From: Brachypterus glaber
Lineage: Eukaryota; Arthropoda; Insecta; Coleoptera; Kateretidae
Reading direction: 5' to 3'
Assembly (NCBI GenBank): GCA_958510825.1
Contig: OY294049.1
Location: 39,522,774 to 39,586,773 of the forward strand
DNA length: 64,000 bases
Below are positions 11,661-23,722 of this stretch, one piece after another. Within the stretch, counting starts at the first letter, position 1. Each line of letters begins with the position of its first letter. The notes below the pieces were generated by a model. The model was not told where the DNA came from. It did not search any database and saw only the letters and a program-made list of their open reading frames with translations. The position numbers were made by a program, and so were the translations under genes.

Positions 11661-11753
11661 AAAAGTGAAGCTTTTTTTTACTAGTCTGTAGAATTTACGG
11701 ACGACGCGAAGCGGAGTTCGGAAACTACAGACGAGTAAAAAAAGCACTTTTAC
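11661..11753. repeat. Hairpin, about 30-bp arms
   Basis: Outer arms AAAAGTGAAGCTTTTTTT and its complement flank a second pairing around ACTAGTCTGTAG / CTACAGACGAGT. Unrelated in sequence to the hairpins just upstream. Confidence 0.6.
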
Positions 11754-12021
11754 TCTGATGAAACATACTATTTTTTCTTCACACATCCTATATATATTTT
11801 TTAAATATTAATTTTTGAATTTAATTTATTCAGTAATAAAGTATGTATTTTTTTTTATTAAAATAGGCCAATAAAACCCTTTCGAAATAAACTTAAACCT
11901 TCCTTAGCTCATTTTAATTTTTTTTTCATAGGCTAAATTGTACACTTTTCACGATTTCGATGGTAACTTGTCTAATGTAGCATTTGCAATTTCGGAGAGA
12001 TTTGTAGGTTTATAAACCATA

Positions 12022-12411
12022 TCGTCGGCTTACAAGTAAAGAGCACTAAGTCCAAAAACATGGTTTTGAGATATTGACAAATTTAACTTTCGCTGTTGTT
12101 TTTTAATTTTTGTAATAATTGTTACAAAAATGCACGTTTCGCCAAACAAACACTAAGTCGCTTAGTGCAGAAATATTTGAAATAATCTACAAGTAAAACG
12201 CCTTAAGTGCACTAAGTGACTTAGTGCCTATTGCCAGATAAAAATTTATTCAAATCAAACTGGTGCGTTTTGTATAGTGGGTAACTCTCTTGGCAGTCCA
12301 TCTAGAAGTTAGTTCGGTTTACCTGTACATAGATAATCAAAAATTAATTACAGTACCATAAAAATCCCGAACCAAAAAGTGACTTAGTGCCTTTTACTTG
12401 TAAGCCGACGA
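12022..12411. mobile_element. TA-flanked MITE with CACTAAGT core repeats (family N)
   Basis: TIRs of about 32 bp starting TCGTCGGCTTACAAGTAAA, with TA on each side (12020-12021, 12412-12413). Inside are palindromic CACTAAGTNRCTTAGTG blocks at about 12151-12168 and 12208-12228, and the same half-sites appear inside both TIRs. Non-coding. TA duplication suggests Tc1/mariner-type mobilisation. Confidence 0.8.
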
Positions 12412-12413
12412 TA

Positions 12414-13300
12414 TATTCTTCTTCAATAATTTTTAATCAATTTCACACCAGGCTTTTGCACAGAATCTCGAGTCAACCACCTGTTTACATAATAAACAAA
12501 CAAGTTTGAAGTATGGCTGTCATCAAAGTCAAAGAGTGTTGCCGCCAGTGGTGGTTTTGCTAACTAACTTTTTTTAGGGCGTACAACAATGAACTAATTT
12601 TTTTACTGTAAAGTGTGTTTAGTTATAAAATATGAACATTTTAGCTTGAAGAAAAAATGATTTACTGGCTACTAGATGGTTGTACTGGGTAAAATAATAG
12701 TCATATCCTTTTTTTTGACAATTTGTAGAGCTTCTCATAAAATCTGTTGGCTTCAGATAAACCATAGTTAATTAAATTTTTTGAAAAAAAGCACTTTATT
12801 AAAGATGTCGTGCAAGTGGACGTTAAACAAACTATTATTTAACGTTAATGTAAATACACGTATATTTTCTTAATAGCTGCAAAAATTTTTACTTAAAACT
12901 TTTAAAGGCCGTTATAAATCAAAGGCTTAAGCATTTATTAGTTGCAATTTGTTACCGAACTATCCGAGGGTATTTTCATATTTCACTTACTAAATCATTT
13001 TTATGCACTTACTAAGATTTTCTTCGGGCAGATAAGTTTTTTAACTAAAACCATTTTAATGAACTAGACATCTTATAATAGGGCAGTAGCCTACTGCCCT
13101 AAGATACATCAGAGGCATAACACAGGCCCACAAAAAAATATATTTTTGTGAGTCTTGGATTCCAATATGATATTCCTATGTATTTTTTCCCACTGAAACT
13201 GAATCCGCAATCTGTTTAACCCCTACACGTCAGGATTTTGACATAACGTCAAAAAACACCCGAAAAACTACTGAAACCGCTAAAATTATCTATGCCATAC
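12414..13300. other. Unassigned, with one short CTGCCC palindrome
   Basis: No coding signal. At 13080-13101 a short palindrome AGGGCAGTAGCCTACTGCCC shares its end motif with the elements at 13871-13994 and 40701-41205, and may be a minimal relic. Confidence 0.4.
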
Positions 13301-13580
13301 CACCTTCCTGTCCCCAAATTACTAATTCTATAATCCCAGAACCCCATAATCCCCTAACCTTATAATACCATAGCCACATAACCTCAAAACCCCGTAAACT
13401 CATTGAGTGTCATAGAAAAATCTAGTTTGGGAAAACAGAACAAATTCTTCAGTTTTTTTTTGTGGCACATAGTCATAGGTAAGTAACTCTATAACCTCAA
13501 AATCCCCTAACACCATAACCTCAAAATCCCTTCACTTCGTAGTTCCATATACTATATCCCCTTAATCCAGTTATCCTATT
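13300..13580. repeat. Cryptic simple sequence, CATAACCTCAAAATCCCC type
   Basis: Irregularly repeated ATAACCTCAAAAYCCC and CCTAAC phrases at about 13330-13400 and 13490-13545 give a C-rich top strand unlike the surroundings. No fixed period; not a telomeric array. Confidence 0.45.
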
Positions 13581-13609
13581 CTGTGAAGATTTACGGTTAA
13601 AAAAATATG

Positions 13610-13811
13610 AATGGTAAAATGATGTCATTAGACACAGAATGCTCAGTAAGCCAAAACCGATTGTTTACATACACGCCCCTTAGCAATGGCGCGTTTTGTT
13701 TAGCAACAGACGCTAGTTCTAATAAAGCCGTTCACTCCGCCCACAATGTTGTGCGCAGTGTTTTCATTTATTTTATGATATCACTGTACCATTCTTAACG
13801 CGCGCGGACTC
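13610..13811. mobile_element. MITE family Q, copy missing its left TIR
   Basis: About 200 bp matching 46215-46420, including AAAACCGATTGTTTACATAC and the right end CTTAACGCGCGCGGACTC followed by TA. The left GAGTCCGCGCGCG end present in the other copy is gone. Confidence 0.75.
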
Positions 13812-13870
13812 TATTTAAAGATATTTAAGAAATCTGGCTGGGAGTTAGATAAAAAGTAGGCGGGCCTATA

Positions 13871-13994
13871 TTGCCCTACTTAGCTAGAAAGTAGTAACTG
13901 CATTTGTCAATAGCAGCGTTTTTAAAATATTACCTCAGAGTTGACAGGAAAACGTCGCGACAATTGAATACTGCTTTCTAACTTAGTAGGGCAG
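13871..13994. mobile_element. 124-bp MITE with TGCCCTAC ends and TA duplication
   Basis: Imperfect ~30-bp TIRs (TTGCCCTACTTAGCTAGAAA and its counterpart), TA at 13869-13870 and 13995-13996. Shares the CTGCCCT terminal motif with the element at 40701-41205. Confidence 0.65.
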
Positions 13995-13996
13995 TA

Positions 13997-14695
13997 CAAT
14001 GGAGTGTTGCTCACAAATAAAAAGGTATGTAGGATGTAGAAAAATGGAACAGAGTGGAAAATAGGAAAATTAAAAAAAATCGCTGGGGTGACAAAGTTCA
14101 GAAACTACAATTATACTGTCTTTTTATAAATAAATAACTAAATAAATAAATAAATAAATATTACTTGAAAACCTAAATTATACTACCTTAAAATTTGAAT
14201 TCCATCTCGGATGAAAATTGATTATATAGGCTTACCTGAAAACAAAAGAAAACATATTTAGATAAAAAAAATGTAAACACATGTAAAAAGAAAATACAGC
14301 ACGCTGATTGGCAATCCTTTTTGCTCCCCATAAAATAAAATACAAATTGCATTAAAATGTTTATTATACATGTATTTGAAACGTTGTATGTTCCTATTTC
14401 TCCCAATTTACCTTTTTTACATCGGATATAAAATTTACATAAGAAAAATCCTTTGTGCTTCTTACAAAGCATATCGGGTACCTACGAAGCTGACTTCTAA
14501 TAGATTTCATTCTTTAATGCTCCTTTTTTCTACTTTTCTTACACACTGAAAGAAAAATCTAAAAGTATTTATACAAAACGTTGTTGTGTCAACTTTTAGG
14601 TATAGAATACAATTTTTACGATTATTCTACACACTCAGAAAATATCGTTTTATTTTTAATACTGAATGTTATTTGTCAATACATATTTTTTATTT
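13997..14695. other. Unassigned; TAAA microsatellite
   Basis: A TAAA/TAAC microsatellite lies at about 14126-14161. The remainder is AT-rich with no coding signal. Confidence 0.45.
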
Positions 14696-14914
14696 AAAAC
14701 ATTTTACTATTCCTTAAAACGACTTTTGTTTGATTAACGCAGTCGTCCCTCCGAAGTGACTGATCGATTTCGTGTTTTTTAGCACTCTTCAGAGCCACAT
14801 ATCGGTAGTAGGGACAACTACGAAAATCAAATCCTTTCCATATATCTCTATATAGAGTTTAAAAATCGTTGTAAGGAAAAGCAAAAACAGCTAGCGACAT
14901 CTACTGCTAAAAGC
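14696..14914. repeat. 219-bp direct repeat, first copy
   Basis: Repeated at 15132-15350 with about one base change. Begins AAAACATTTTACTATTCC and ends CATCTACTGCTAAAAGC. The second copy is part of the palindrome at 15083-15584. Confidence 0.9.
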
Positions 14915-15082
14915 AGAGACTGGATAAACCTATCGACAGTCCAAAAAAGGAAGCAGTTATTGGTTTCAAGAACCTATTGCACGCTGTCGATAGGGGGCAG
15001 ATTAATCAATGCCACGGTGGACATTGCCGCCAATTGAATCCTAAACGCTAGGAGGTCACCTTTTACAGTGGTATCTGAATTA

Positions 15083-15584
15083 ATAAACTAAATTAAATTG
15101 TTTGATATTTACAAATTTAAAAAATCTATATAAAACATTTTACTATTCCTTAAAACGACTTTTGTTTGATTAACGCAGTCGTCCCTCCGAAGTGACTGAT
15201 CGATTTCGTGCTTTTTAGCACTCTTCAGAGCCACATATCGGTAGTAGGGACAACTACGAAAATCAAATCCTTTCCATATATCTCTATATAGAGTTTAAAA
15301 ATCGTTGTAAGGAAAAGCAAAAACAGCTAGCGACATCTACTGCTAAAAGCTTTTCCTTACAACGATTTTTAAACTCTATATAGAGATATATGGAAAGGAT
15401 TTGATTTTCGTAGTTGTCCCTACTACCGATATGTGGCTCTGAAGAGTGCTAAAAAGCACGAAATCGATCAGTCACTTCGGAGGGACGACTGCGTTAATCA
15501 AATAAAAGTCGTTTTAAGGAATAGTAAAATGTTTTATATAGATTTTTTAAATTTGTAAATATCAAACAATTTAATTTAGTTTAT
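15083..15584. repeat. Giant palindrome: 236-bp arms, 30-bp spacer
   Basis: The left arm 15083-15318 and right arm 15349-15584 are reverse complements with only about one visible mismatch (a G/A change in CTTTTRTTTGATTAACGC). The 30-bp spacer is the end of the 219-bp repeat. The left arm contains most of the second 219-bp repeat. Near-identity implies a very recent origin, gene-conversion-like homogenisation, or an assembly artefact. Confidence 0.9.
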
Positions 15585-16498
15585 ATTTTTTATTTATTGG
15601 TATTTAATACCTTACTTGTGATATTAAATACTGCAATGTATTGTATAAAATGTTGTCATACTAACATAGAAACCGTGCTGATACATTTGGATCCACACGC
15701 AACATGTGTTTATTAGTACTGTAACTTTTGGTAAATTATATCACGGTTATAGCTTGGTATACTTTAAGTTGTAGTTGCTGTGTTATTGTTCTAGTTTAAA
15801 GTATGTTATAGTATTTAGTAAAATAACAAGCGGTAAATAATACCAAAATTTTCATTAGTAATAATACAGAGAAAAGTAAAAAAAAGGATCGATTATTTTA
15901 TCAGTGTATAATTGTGTGTGGTTGCAATCTTTATATTATTATTAACCCGTGCCGAATGCATTAAATAAAAATAAATTCAGTCCGGTCCACTCTAATCTAA
16001 CAGAAGTTTCACAAATATCACATATTAGAATATTTTTTCTCTGTGTGCAGATTATAGGACACAATTTATATAAAAACTTGTAAAGTATTTGTTAAAAATG
16101 TTATCCTCCAGACATACAGAAAATGAAAAAAGTAAAATTATCTTTTTGCAAAAAAAGAAAACCGTAATGTATTGGATTGCACGAAAAAATCGACCAGACA
16201 GGCCACTATTTGAAAGAAATAATCTTTTCGAAATTACTTATATGAAACACTTTTTCATAATACTTAAATCTAATTAAACTAAAAGCTAACTATATTATAG
16301 AGACAAGTAAGTGAAAACTAATTATCTATCTATTTCTATAACTGAAAACTAGATGAAGAATTGCAAGAGTGAACCTAATTTTGTTTGTTCAAAAATATTT
16401 TAGAAACTTTAAATATTGTATATAAATAAACTGCTAAGAAAATTGAACCAAAGTTTTAGATCCATCTAGCATAAAGGAATACTTCGGTACCTATCTTT
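15585..16498. other. Unassigned; one short dispersed motif
   Basis: GAATGCATTAAATAAAAATA at about 15954 recurs near 47243 inside the family CC foldback. Otherwise no repeat ends or coding signal. Confidence 0.45.
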
Positions 16499-16650
16499 CC
16501 GATGAGTTTGGGATTAAGGATACTTTGACTCTTTTTGTTCTATTTCTTCATGGCAACTGTCACTATATAATCTTTTATCACAGTTAACATGGACTTTTCA
16601 TCAATGAAGCAAAAAGAGTAAAAGGATCGTTAATCCTAAACTCACCTTTT
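16499..16650. mobile_element. About 150-bp inverted-repeat MITE
   Basis: Arms of about 38 bp, GATGAGTTTGGGATTAAGGA versus the complement of the GGATCGTTAATCC...CTCACC segment, with several mismatches. No clear TSD. Confidence 0.55.
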
Positions 16651-16981
16651 GTGTCAAAGTAAAAACTTTATTAGTATAAAAAGGATATAAAAAGGATAAA
16701 ATAAATCATGATTAATAAACCGAAAAAGTCTGTCTCAAGGTTACTTCATTGTGAGTGACTTTATTCATGCGGTTAAGGATAAAAACTTTCAGACGTATAA
16801 TCCCTAAACAAATAAAACTAAGAGTTGCGTGTTTAGAAAATGAAATTTATGTTTAAATCTAAGCAAATTGATTAATGACATAATAATGTATTTTATGTTT
16901 TATCATCCAATAAATAATTATAATAATTGTTAATATCACTTATACTATTTTCTGCTTCTTTTGGGTAATAGTTTTGATATT
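16651..16981. other. No recognisable feature
   Basis: AT-rich linker between the inverted-repeat MITE and family A copy 2. Confidence 0.5.
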
Positions 16982-17655
16982 AAACTAGATGAAACGTTGC
17001 AAGCACCCTGTCAAAACATCGGCACTATTGTACACTAGAGCCATCTAGTTTGCAAAGTCCAAACCTAGGTGTTTTGTTTGATTTTAAATTCTGTATCTTT
17101 AAAACATTATATTCTAGCAAAAAACTGAATATAACATTTTTTATAGGGCTTAAAAAGATCTTTTATTTAAAATATAATTTTTTGAAATCGGGTTATAAAT
17201 ATGTGGGATTTGCTAAAAAAACCTTTTACTGCTCTAAACGCCAATATCTCGAAAACAATGTGTTTTAGGAAAACGTTGTTTATAACATTTTTTGACCAAT
17301 ATAAAATTATCTTTTATATAAGTGCTAAATTAACCAAATACAATAATAATTGCCTTAATTATAAACAAAAAACGCTAAAAATAGTAGTTTTACCCAATTT
17401 TTACCCCCAATCGTTTACCCCTAAAATCTAATCAGCTCTTCGGAATACAATAAGAAACAATATGCAAAAAACCGCAAGTCGATATATCATGTAGAAATGG
17501 AGAGTTTACAGACGGACGCAAAAATTTTTTTTACTGATTTCGACTCAGAATGGTCTAAAACGTCGAGAAATGTGAGAAAAAAATGGTCAAAGATTTTGAC
17601 TTTTCGGCGAATATTTCAATACATCGACACTCTTAGTAGCACTAAGTGCCGATGT
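16982..17655 (+). mobile_element. Helentron/DINE-like family A, copy 2
   Basis: Near full-length. The left end has an inverted pair AAACTAGATG / CATCTAGTTT around a segment holding CATCGGCACTATTG. The middle has the CCCCAATTTTTACCCCC phrases and a short CAGACGGAC remnant of the microsatellite. The right end is the palindrome ACATCGRCACT...AGTGCCGATGT. Sub-terminal inverted repeats, a GTCT/CAGA microsatellite and a 3' hairpin are the hallmarks of DINE-1/HINE-type nonautonomous Helentrons. The family assignment is inferred from architecture. Confidence 0.75.
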
Positions 17656-17830
17656 AAAAAGTATTTGGTATAGTAGATACTTCTAAGGTAGTTATGCAAA
17701 CATAAAAACTTACAGCCTTTAATATGTTCTCTAAGATTGACATTGAGTTAACGTTTTGTTTTTAGTTTTTATACAGTGTCAATTAAATATCTGTTGTTTG
17801 GTAGGTTCGTAAATACCCCTTGGTATTACC

Positions 17831-18355
17831 CAAAGAACTTTTACCTCAAGAAGTAATTGAAGACCAATGTTTATAAAGGTGTCATCTTTTTGTTTGTTTA
17901 TTAACTAACAGAAATGCGATACAGCTTTGTGGTGTAAAATGTAGATGTCGCTAGTCGACTTTCAGGTTACCTAGTAGCGATGTTGCGTAGTTTCCACCTT
18001 ATCATGAATTCAAATCATTATACTTAAATTAAAAATGTAAAAAACTTTATTGTGTATACTATAATTATGTTTAATAATATAGTATATTTAAATCTATTAA
18101 AATTAAACTACTAGTTCATATAAAACTCATACAGAACTAATGTTTCTTAAAATTTACAAAATATCCAAAGTATATGTTTCCAATCGGCAACCCCTGTCAG
18201 TTATTTTACGACATTAGACTGTGAGTTTACACATTCTTTCTCTCTCTTTACGCGTACTAAGTGTAAACAATAGTTACTCCCCACCAGCCCCTCACCGTAG
18301 TTGGTTCACGCTTCAAACAAAGCATACGGTTCCTTCTTGAGGTAAAAGTTCTTTG
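17831..18355. mobile_element. Element family D, copy 1 (8-bp TSD, hAT-like)
   Basis: TIRs CAAAGAACTTTTACCTCAAG, about 23 bp, at both ends, and a perfect 8-bp flank GTATTACC at 17823-17830 and 18356-18363. 525 bp, non-coding. CA..TG ends with 8-bp TSD fit a nonautonomous hAT element. A second copy at 19164-20103 contains a family C MITE at the site that is empty here. Confidence 0.85.
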
Positions 18356-18363
18356 GTATTACC

Positions 18364-19155
18364 CAAGCTAGAAAGGGAAAAACTTTCCAAGTTAAGGGCT
18401 ACACATTAATGGTTTCGTTTCTAGGAACATAATTAGTTACTTTCGTACAATTTCCCATTAACAATTAACACCGAACTTCCAAACTGTTTAACGTGGTGAC
18501 CAATTTTACTATTTACCTATTTTAGACCCTTTCATTTAACTTAATTCAATTAAATTGAGAACGATAAGTCTGTGTATGTTGTCTGGGAGAGACCTTAAGT
18601 TGGAAATGTGAGGGAAATTCTGGAGTGTAACGTTATTATCTCTTTAGAATAATCATTCATATCCGTTATTCGTGCAGAGATTTTAATAAAACTCTGGACT
18701 TTTAGAGCCAATATTTCAAAACAACAAAATGCGACAATATAATTTTTACGAAATGCCTATTTATTAATTAAAATCTTTCAATATTCTATAAATCAATTAA
18801 ATTTAAATGAATTATAAAATATTTTTAATTAAAATAAACTATTGAAAATTAGAAAAATTCATTTTAAAATTCAATTTAAATAAAATCAATTAAAAATAAT
18901 TTGTTTTCATTCAAATATATTTTTTTGTGCCACGTGTATCATACATATATCATATTTAACATATTATGTACATAATATGTTAAATATTAATTATAATTAT
19001 ATGTATTTTTTAAATCAGTTTATACCTACACACGTAGAAATGATTACTAAAACAAGTACGTAATACTCAGATCAAGTGGCTCAAAAGTTTTTAAACCTGC
19101 AAGCAGGTTAAGTGCTTAAATCAAATGTTTTACTTAATTGAAGTTGAATACGTAT
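18364..19155. other. Unassigned; perfect 36-bp palindrome inside
   Basis: AT-rich. At 18952-18987 the sequence beginning ATATTTAACATATTATGT is its own reverse complement over 36 bp. No other structure is seen. Confidence 0.5.
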
Positions 19156-19163
19156 ATTACTTA

Positions 19164-20103
19164 CAAAGAACTTTTACCTCAAGAAGGAATTTCAGACCAA
19201 TGTTTATGAAGGTGTCATCTTTTTGTTTGTTTGTTTACATAAACGTACGCGATACTGCTTCTGTTGTAAACATAAGTATCGCTAGTTTTGACCTTCTGGT
19301 GAACAGAGCGATGTTGCGTAATTTTCACTTTATCATTATGATAAATCTTTATACCTACATTAAAATTTAAAAAAAACTACTATACTACGACACTATAATT
19401 ATGTTTCATAATGTAATATAATTAAATTTATTAAAATTAAACTACTAGTTCATATAAAACTCAAATAAAACTAATATTTCTTAAAATTTACAATAAAATA
19501 GCAGGTGTTGCAACCGGCAACACTGTATTGCTTGATAAAGTTTACGACATTAGACTGTGAGTTTACACATTCTTTCTCTCTCTTTACGAGTACTAAACAA
19601 TAGTCACTCACACCAGCCCCTCACCGTAGTTGGTTCACGCTTCAAACAAAACACACGGAAAGAAATTAGTGGGCTCTGCGCTATACATTATAAGATATTT
19701 AGTAACAGTGGCAAATTATAGTGATTTAAGCTATAGATTATAAGGGACACAATAACTAATAATGTTAAAAATAAATTGGAAACGATTATATATATTACAG
19801 GCACTATTATAAATTTACAGAAATTTTATTATATTATAAAAATTATTAGCACGGACAATAATTAAATCTATTTAAGCTATAAATGCCATACTATTTGTTA
19901 TATTTTATTATTCACTAAACAATTAAAGTATTTCATATAAATTTTTACACTGACTGCCATAATTGTAAGAGAAAGCCTTGTATTTATATAATAAGCGATT
20001 ATAATTTGTTTGGTATGTGTGTTATAGCGCTCCTAGCTATAATTTTTTTTTCCGTGCATACGGTAGATTTCATCATGTTCCTTCTTGAGGTAAAAGTTCT
20101 TTG
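19164..20103. mobile_element. Element family D, copy 2 (filled with a MITE)
   Basis: Same ends as 17831-18355, with 8-bp TSD ATTACTTA at 19156-19163 and 20104-20111. 940 bp long only because a 403-bp family C MITE sits at 19654-20056. The remainder aligns with copy 1 with scattered differences. Confidence 0.85.
19654..20056 (+). mobile_element. MITE family C, copy 3 (403 bp)
   Basis: Full ends, flanked by CA (19652-19653, 20057-20058). Lacks about 22 bp of an internal ACAGACACGATTATATATAT duplicate present in other copies. It lies inside family D copy 2. The unfilled equivalent AACAAAGCATACGG near 18316-18330 in copy 1 defines the insertion point. Confidence 0.95.
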
Positions 20104-20111
20104 ATTACTTA

Positions 20112-21222
20112 CCACTAGGTCAAAACTTTAATCACGTAAAAGTTCTTGGTTCGAATAATAATTTTCTTTGTATTAAGTGTTAAAGAATCTTAAATAAAAG
20201 ATAATGTGTAGATATTTATGCTCAGTGTTTAAAATTCTAAAAATAATTAAAAATTGTACCAATACTAATTTCTTAAAAACTACTAATTGAATTTAAAACA
20301 AATTATTGATTTTTTTTTAAATATGTTTATATTCATTATTTTTATACTTCTAGTTTTTTTCTTTGTGTAAAATAAAGTCAGTTAACTAAAACATGATTAA
20401 TTTTATGTAGCAATATTTTAGACAATTAATTATAAAATCTAATTAAACCTTTTGACGTGTTAGCAAAAATTTTAACGACTAAAATTTTGCAGATATTTGC
20501 TGTTTTACAAATCCAGGCTATGTGTATCAGGGTGTGCCCTTTTCCAAAAGTTTATAGTATTCAACATATTTTTTTATACAAAGAATATAGTTCTTGTAAA
20601 CAGAATTAGCATCTTAGTTACTGAATCTTTTTTTTATTCAGATTTTTAAGATCAAATTTTTCAATTAATTTTAAATAGGTTAGAACACTGCCCAAACTTT
20701 AATATATATTTTTTGAAAACTGTAAACAGTTTTAAAAAATTAAAGGAAAACTTAGTAATAAACTGTAATTAAATCAATGAAAAAAATAAAACAGAAAAGA
20801 AAAAAGAAAAAAGGAAAGAAATATGACATTAATACGTCATATAACATGTCAAGATGCATACGCATATTTACAGATAAAAACTATGCATTTCAAGCAGATG
20901 TATCATTTTAAATATGTAGCACTCTTTTTGTTTTTGATAATGGTGTCCCATCGTTTATCCCATTATAAATCCCTATCTATGCTAATACCCAAGTATTTTT
21001 ATAAATGATCCACCCTAATGAGACTAGATGCAAATTCAATTATTATTCATTAAATAATTATTGAACCATGTAATTTTATTAGTATTTACTATTTTCAGTT
21101 AATAAATAAGCAACTTCTATAAATTATAATGTTGTATAACGATATATAACGAAATGAACTACATCATGAACACATTACTCATCATAGCATTTGTTTTTTG
21201 CCAATATTAAAATATGAAAAGT
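20112..21222. other. No recognisable feature
   Basis: AT-rich, with a purine-only run at about 20777-20820. No coding signal or repeat ends. Confidence 0.45.
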
Positions 21223-21677
21223 ACTTTCATAGGGGGTTAAAGTCTATTTTTTGCGGTTTTTGCATGAAATCGGTAAACAAACTGCAGGAGCTTCAAAAAA
21301 AATATTATTGCTTTTTAAAAAAGGTTTAATACTGACAATATTAGGAACCCTAGCCCCAAATATTGCCAGAGAACTAGCTATAATAGTAAAGAACAAAGTT
21401 ATAAGTTGTATACAAAAATTTAACAAACTAATAGGAAAATATTGTGGCACAATAAAAATTTCAGCTGTTTTTAAGTACAATTTGGGCACTAAAATAACAA
21501 TTTATCGTTTTAAGTAAGCCCCACTCAATCTTCATGTACGTATCAATTACAATCTCATATCGGCCTGGTGATGCCCTTTGAATAAAAGGCAGAAGCAAGA
21601 TTCAGAGCTCTCTAATTTCTTCGTTTCCTCCTGGAAAATCGAGTCTTAAATGAAGTTTGAGCCCCTATGAAAGTTGT
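21223..21677. mobile_element. Possible element with CTTTCATAGGGG ends
   Basis: ACTTTCATAGGGGGTTAAAG at about 21222 is mirrored by CCCCTATGAAAGTTG at about 21663, giving a short TIR. The interval holds an 89-codon open frame (21251-21517, +) with a hydrophobic stretch GLILTILGTLAPNIAREL; I recognise no family. No TSD was identified. Confidence 0.3.
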
Positions 21678-22938
21678 TCTTTTACTGGATATACAATCGA
21701 TTTGTTATCATGAAATTATTGCTAACCGCATAATAAGGATTAAAATTTATCGGCATTATATTTATGTATGCCATATTTTAAATTTAACGCATCCTTGAGC
21801 TTATAAAATATTATCCCCTGTAGTGGATCTCATCTTAATTGACTTTCTTTTTTTTCTGCGCAAACAAAATTAAAAATTTTTCTCCTTCAAATTCTTCTAT
21901 TTTTAGTTTTGGATAAAAAATATTTAAAATGAAAAAAGAATGCCCATCTTTACGACTAATAAATCCGAAATTACGGATTTTTAAACACAATAACATCCTA
22001 AAACCACCCTATATTATTCGAAAACGATCCCCGCCGAAATATTCATATGAAAAACCTTTGGTAAGAATTTGAACCCTTTTGACTTAACTCAGAAAACAAA
22101 AGGAAGCAACAAGAAGATAGTAAATAAAATAAAACATAGTTATTAATAAAAATTGATTTTAATTATGCTACATTAATCTTGTCCTCAAGATGGACACTTG
22201 TAGTTCTCATCCTCAGTTTTAAAAAAGTCCAAACACTTTTGATTTTAATCTTAGAAAAAAATTTAATTATAATTATTGGAAAAGTATTTTTAAATATTAG
22301 TGACAAAAGAGTGTCCTTTTTAAATTAAAAATCATAAAGTCTACATAAAAAGTGAGTTGATGGAAAGAGAATCTGTCAAAGAAACAAAATTTAATACACA
22401 GTGTGATTTGATTTCCATAAATTAGTGGACAGTCAGAGCACAGCACCCTTTTAATCTGCTCCGGAACGTGGATGACAATTGACGGTATCACCCTTTAGCT
22501 TTATGCTAACCACTCTCTCCCTGACTCCCTGACCATCACATATCACTAATGAAATAATAATCTTTATGCCTGTATACATCTGTCACAGCAGAAGAATAAT
22601 TTGAGTTTAATTTATTATATTTTATATTTTAAGGGAACATATTTATCAGTTTAGCTTGTCCAATGAATTAGAGTGGGAGAACAGGATTTCACTATAGATT
22701 AGTAGACACTGTAGCCATTGTTATCCGCGAGAGTTAAATTTTTTTACACTAGGTGGTGCATTTGGTAAATTAATAAGGAATTTTATCCACATAAATCTAT
22801 CACCTATAATAGCCTTAAGAGAGAGATAACATTAGATAATATATCCCCTCCTAGATGTGCCTTGAGTCCACGTCAAACCGAAATGTTTTCATTGCTATAT
22901 CCAGGTAGATTTCACCTTCCCGCTTCTGGTCACCACCC
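21678..22938. other. No recognisable feature
   Basis: AT-rich; no repeat ends, RNA gene or coding signal seen. Confidence 0.5.
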
Positions 22939-23017
22939 ACCGCTATAGTGGTTTGTTAACAAATATGTTATACTTCACCTCCTCGCAACCTCACCGCTAT
23001 AGTGGTTTGTTTACAAT
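22939..23017. repeat. 54-bp tandem duplication
   Basis: ACCGCTATAGTGGTTTGTT occurs at 22939 and again at 22993; the sequence between them is only partly shared. Confidence 0.55.
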
Positions 23018-23722
23018 TAGCTTTGTATATGTTCTACATAAAACAAATCAACATTAATGCCATATCTATCTATATATGATCTAATGAGATAAGAGCTATA
23101 TATTGAGAATGCGAAATATAGGCAACCAACGTGAATACTTCGCCATTTTGATACCCTGGCCGCGTAAATTTAAATTTATATGCTGTTTTTACCTATTTTA
23201 CCTATAAACAACAACTAAAATAAAAATGCCGAAAACAAAGCACAAATAAAGAAAATTTATAGAAAAACGTAAAAACTCGAAAAAATATACCACAAACGTC
23301 ACAAGTAAAACAGCGTTGCCGCTTGTTGACAAATTTTTCTAAAAATTTTTCATTTTCCTTTCCCAATTTGAAAATTTTCAAATTTTCGGGGAAGCCTTGT
23401 ATTCGTGCAAAAATTTTCTTAAAAATTGGTATATTGGAGTTTTTAAGGTTGCTGAAAGTGAATCTGATAATAAAAAAATACATTTCAGGCGCGGAGGTGA
23501 AAAATAGAACAGCTTTTTTACTGAGCAGTGTATTTTTTTTTATGTTCACGCCTAAAAAAACATTTAAAAATCAACGTGCACTGCAGTGTCTTTTAAATTA
23601 CCCTTCTAAATTATGTTCTAGCGTGAGTGAAACTAACATAGTACTAATTGCAGTAAGGGCTAAATCTCAATAACAGTATTAATATGCCACATACAGGAAA
23701 ATAGGTCACTACCGTTATCTTA
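23018..23722. other. No recognisable feature
   Basis: AT-rich with an AAATTTTC-rich stretch at about 23330-23390. The overlapping open frames on both strands there are compositional. Confidence 0.45.

Noticed and set aside
13300..13580. Telomeric (CCTAA)n remnant
   Set aside because: Only scattered CCTAAC words with no 5-bp periodicity.
15437..15470. CTGAAGA, a GTGC/GCAC stem and GAAA, resembling a hammerhead ribozyme core
   Set aside because: Stem II and both conserved boxes fit, but I could not find stems I and III or a correctly placed cleavage UH in the flanks. The same motif occurs by mirror in all three repeat arms.
21251..21517. 89-codon frame with a hydrophobic helix as a gene
   Set aside because: Opposite-strand frame overlaps it almost entirely, no family resemblance, and it lies inside a possible transposon.
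23202..23673. Overlapping 115- and 116-codon frames on opposite strands
   Set aside because: Both are phenylalanine/lysine-rich products of AAATTTTC-type sequence, with no domain pattern.
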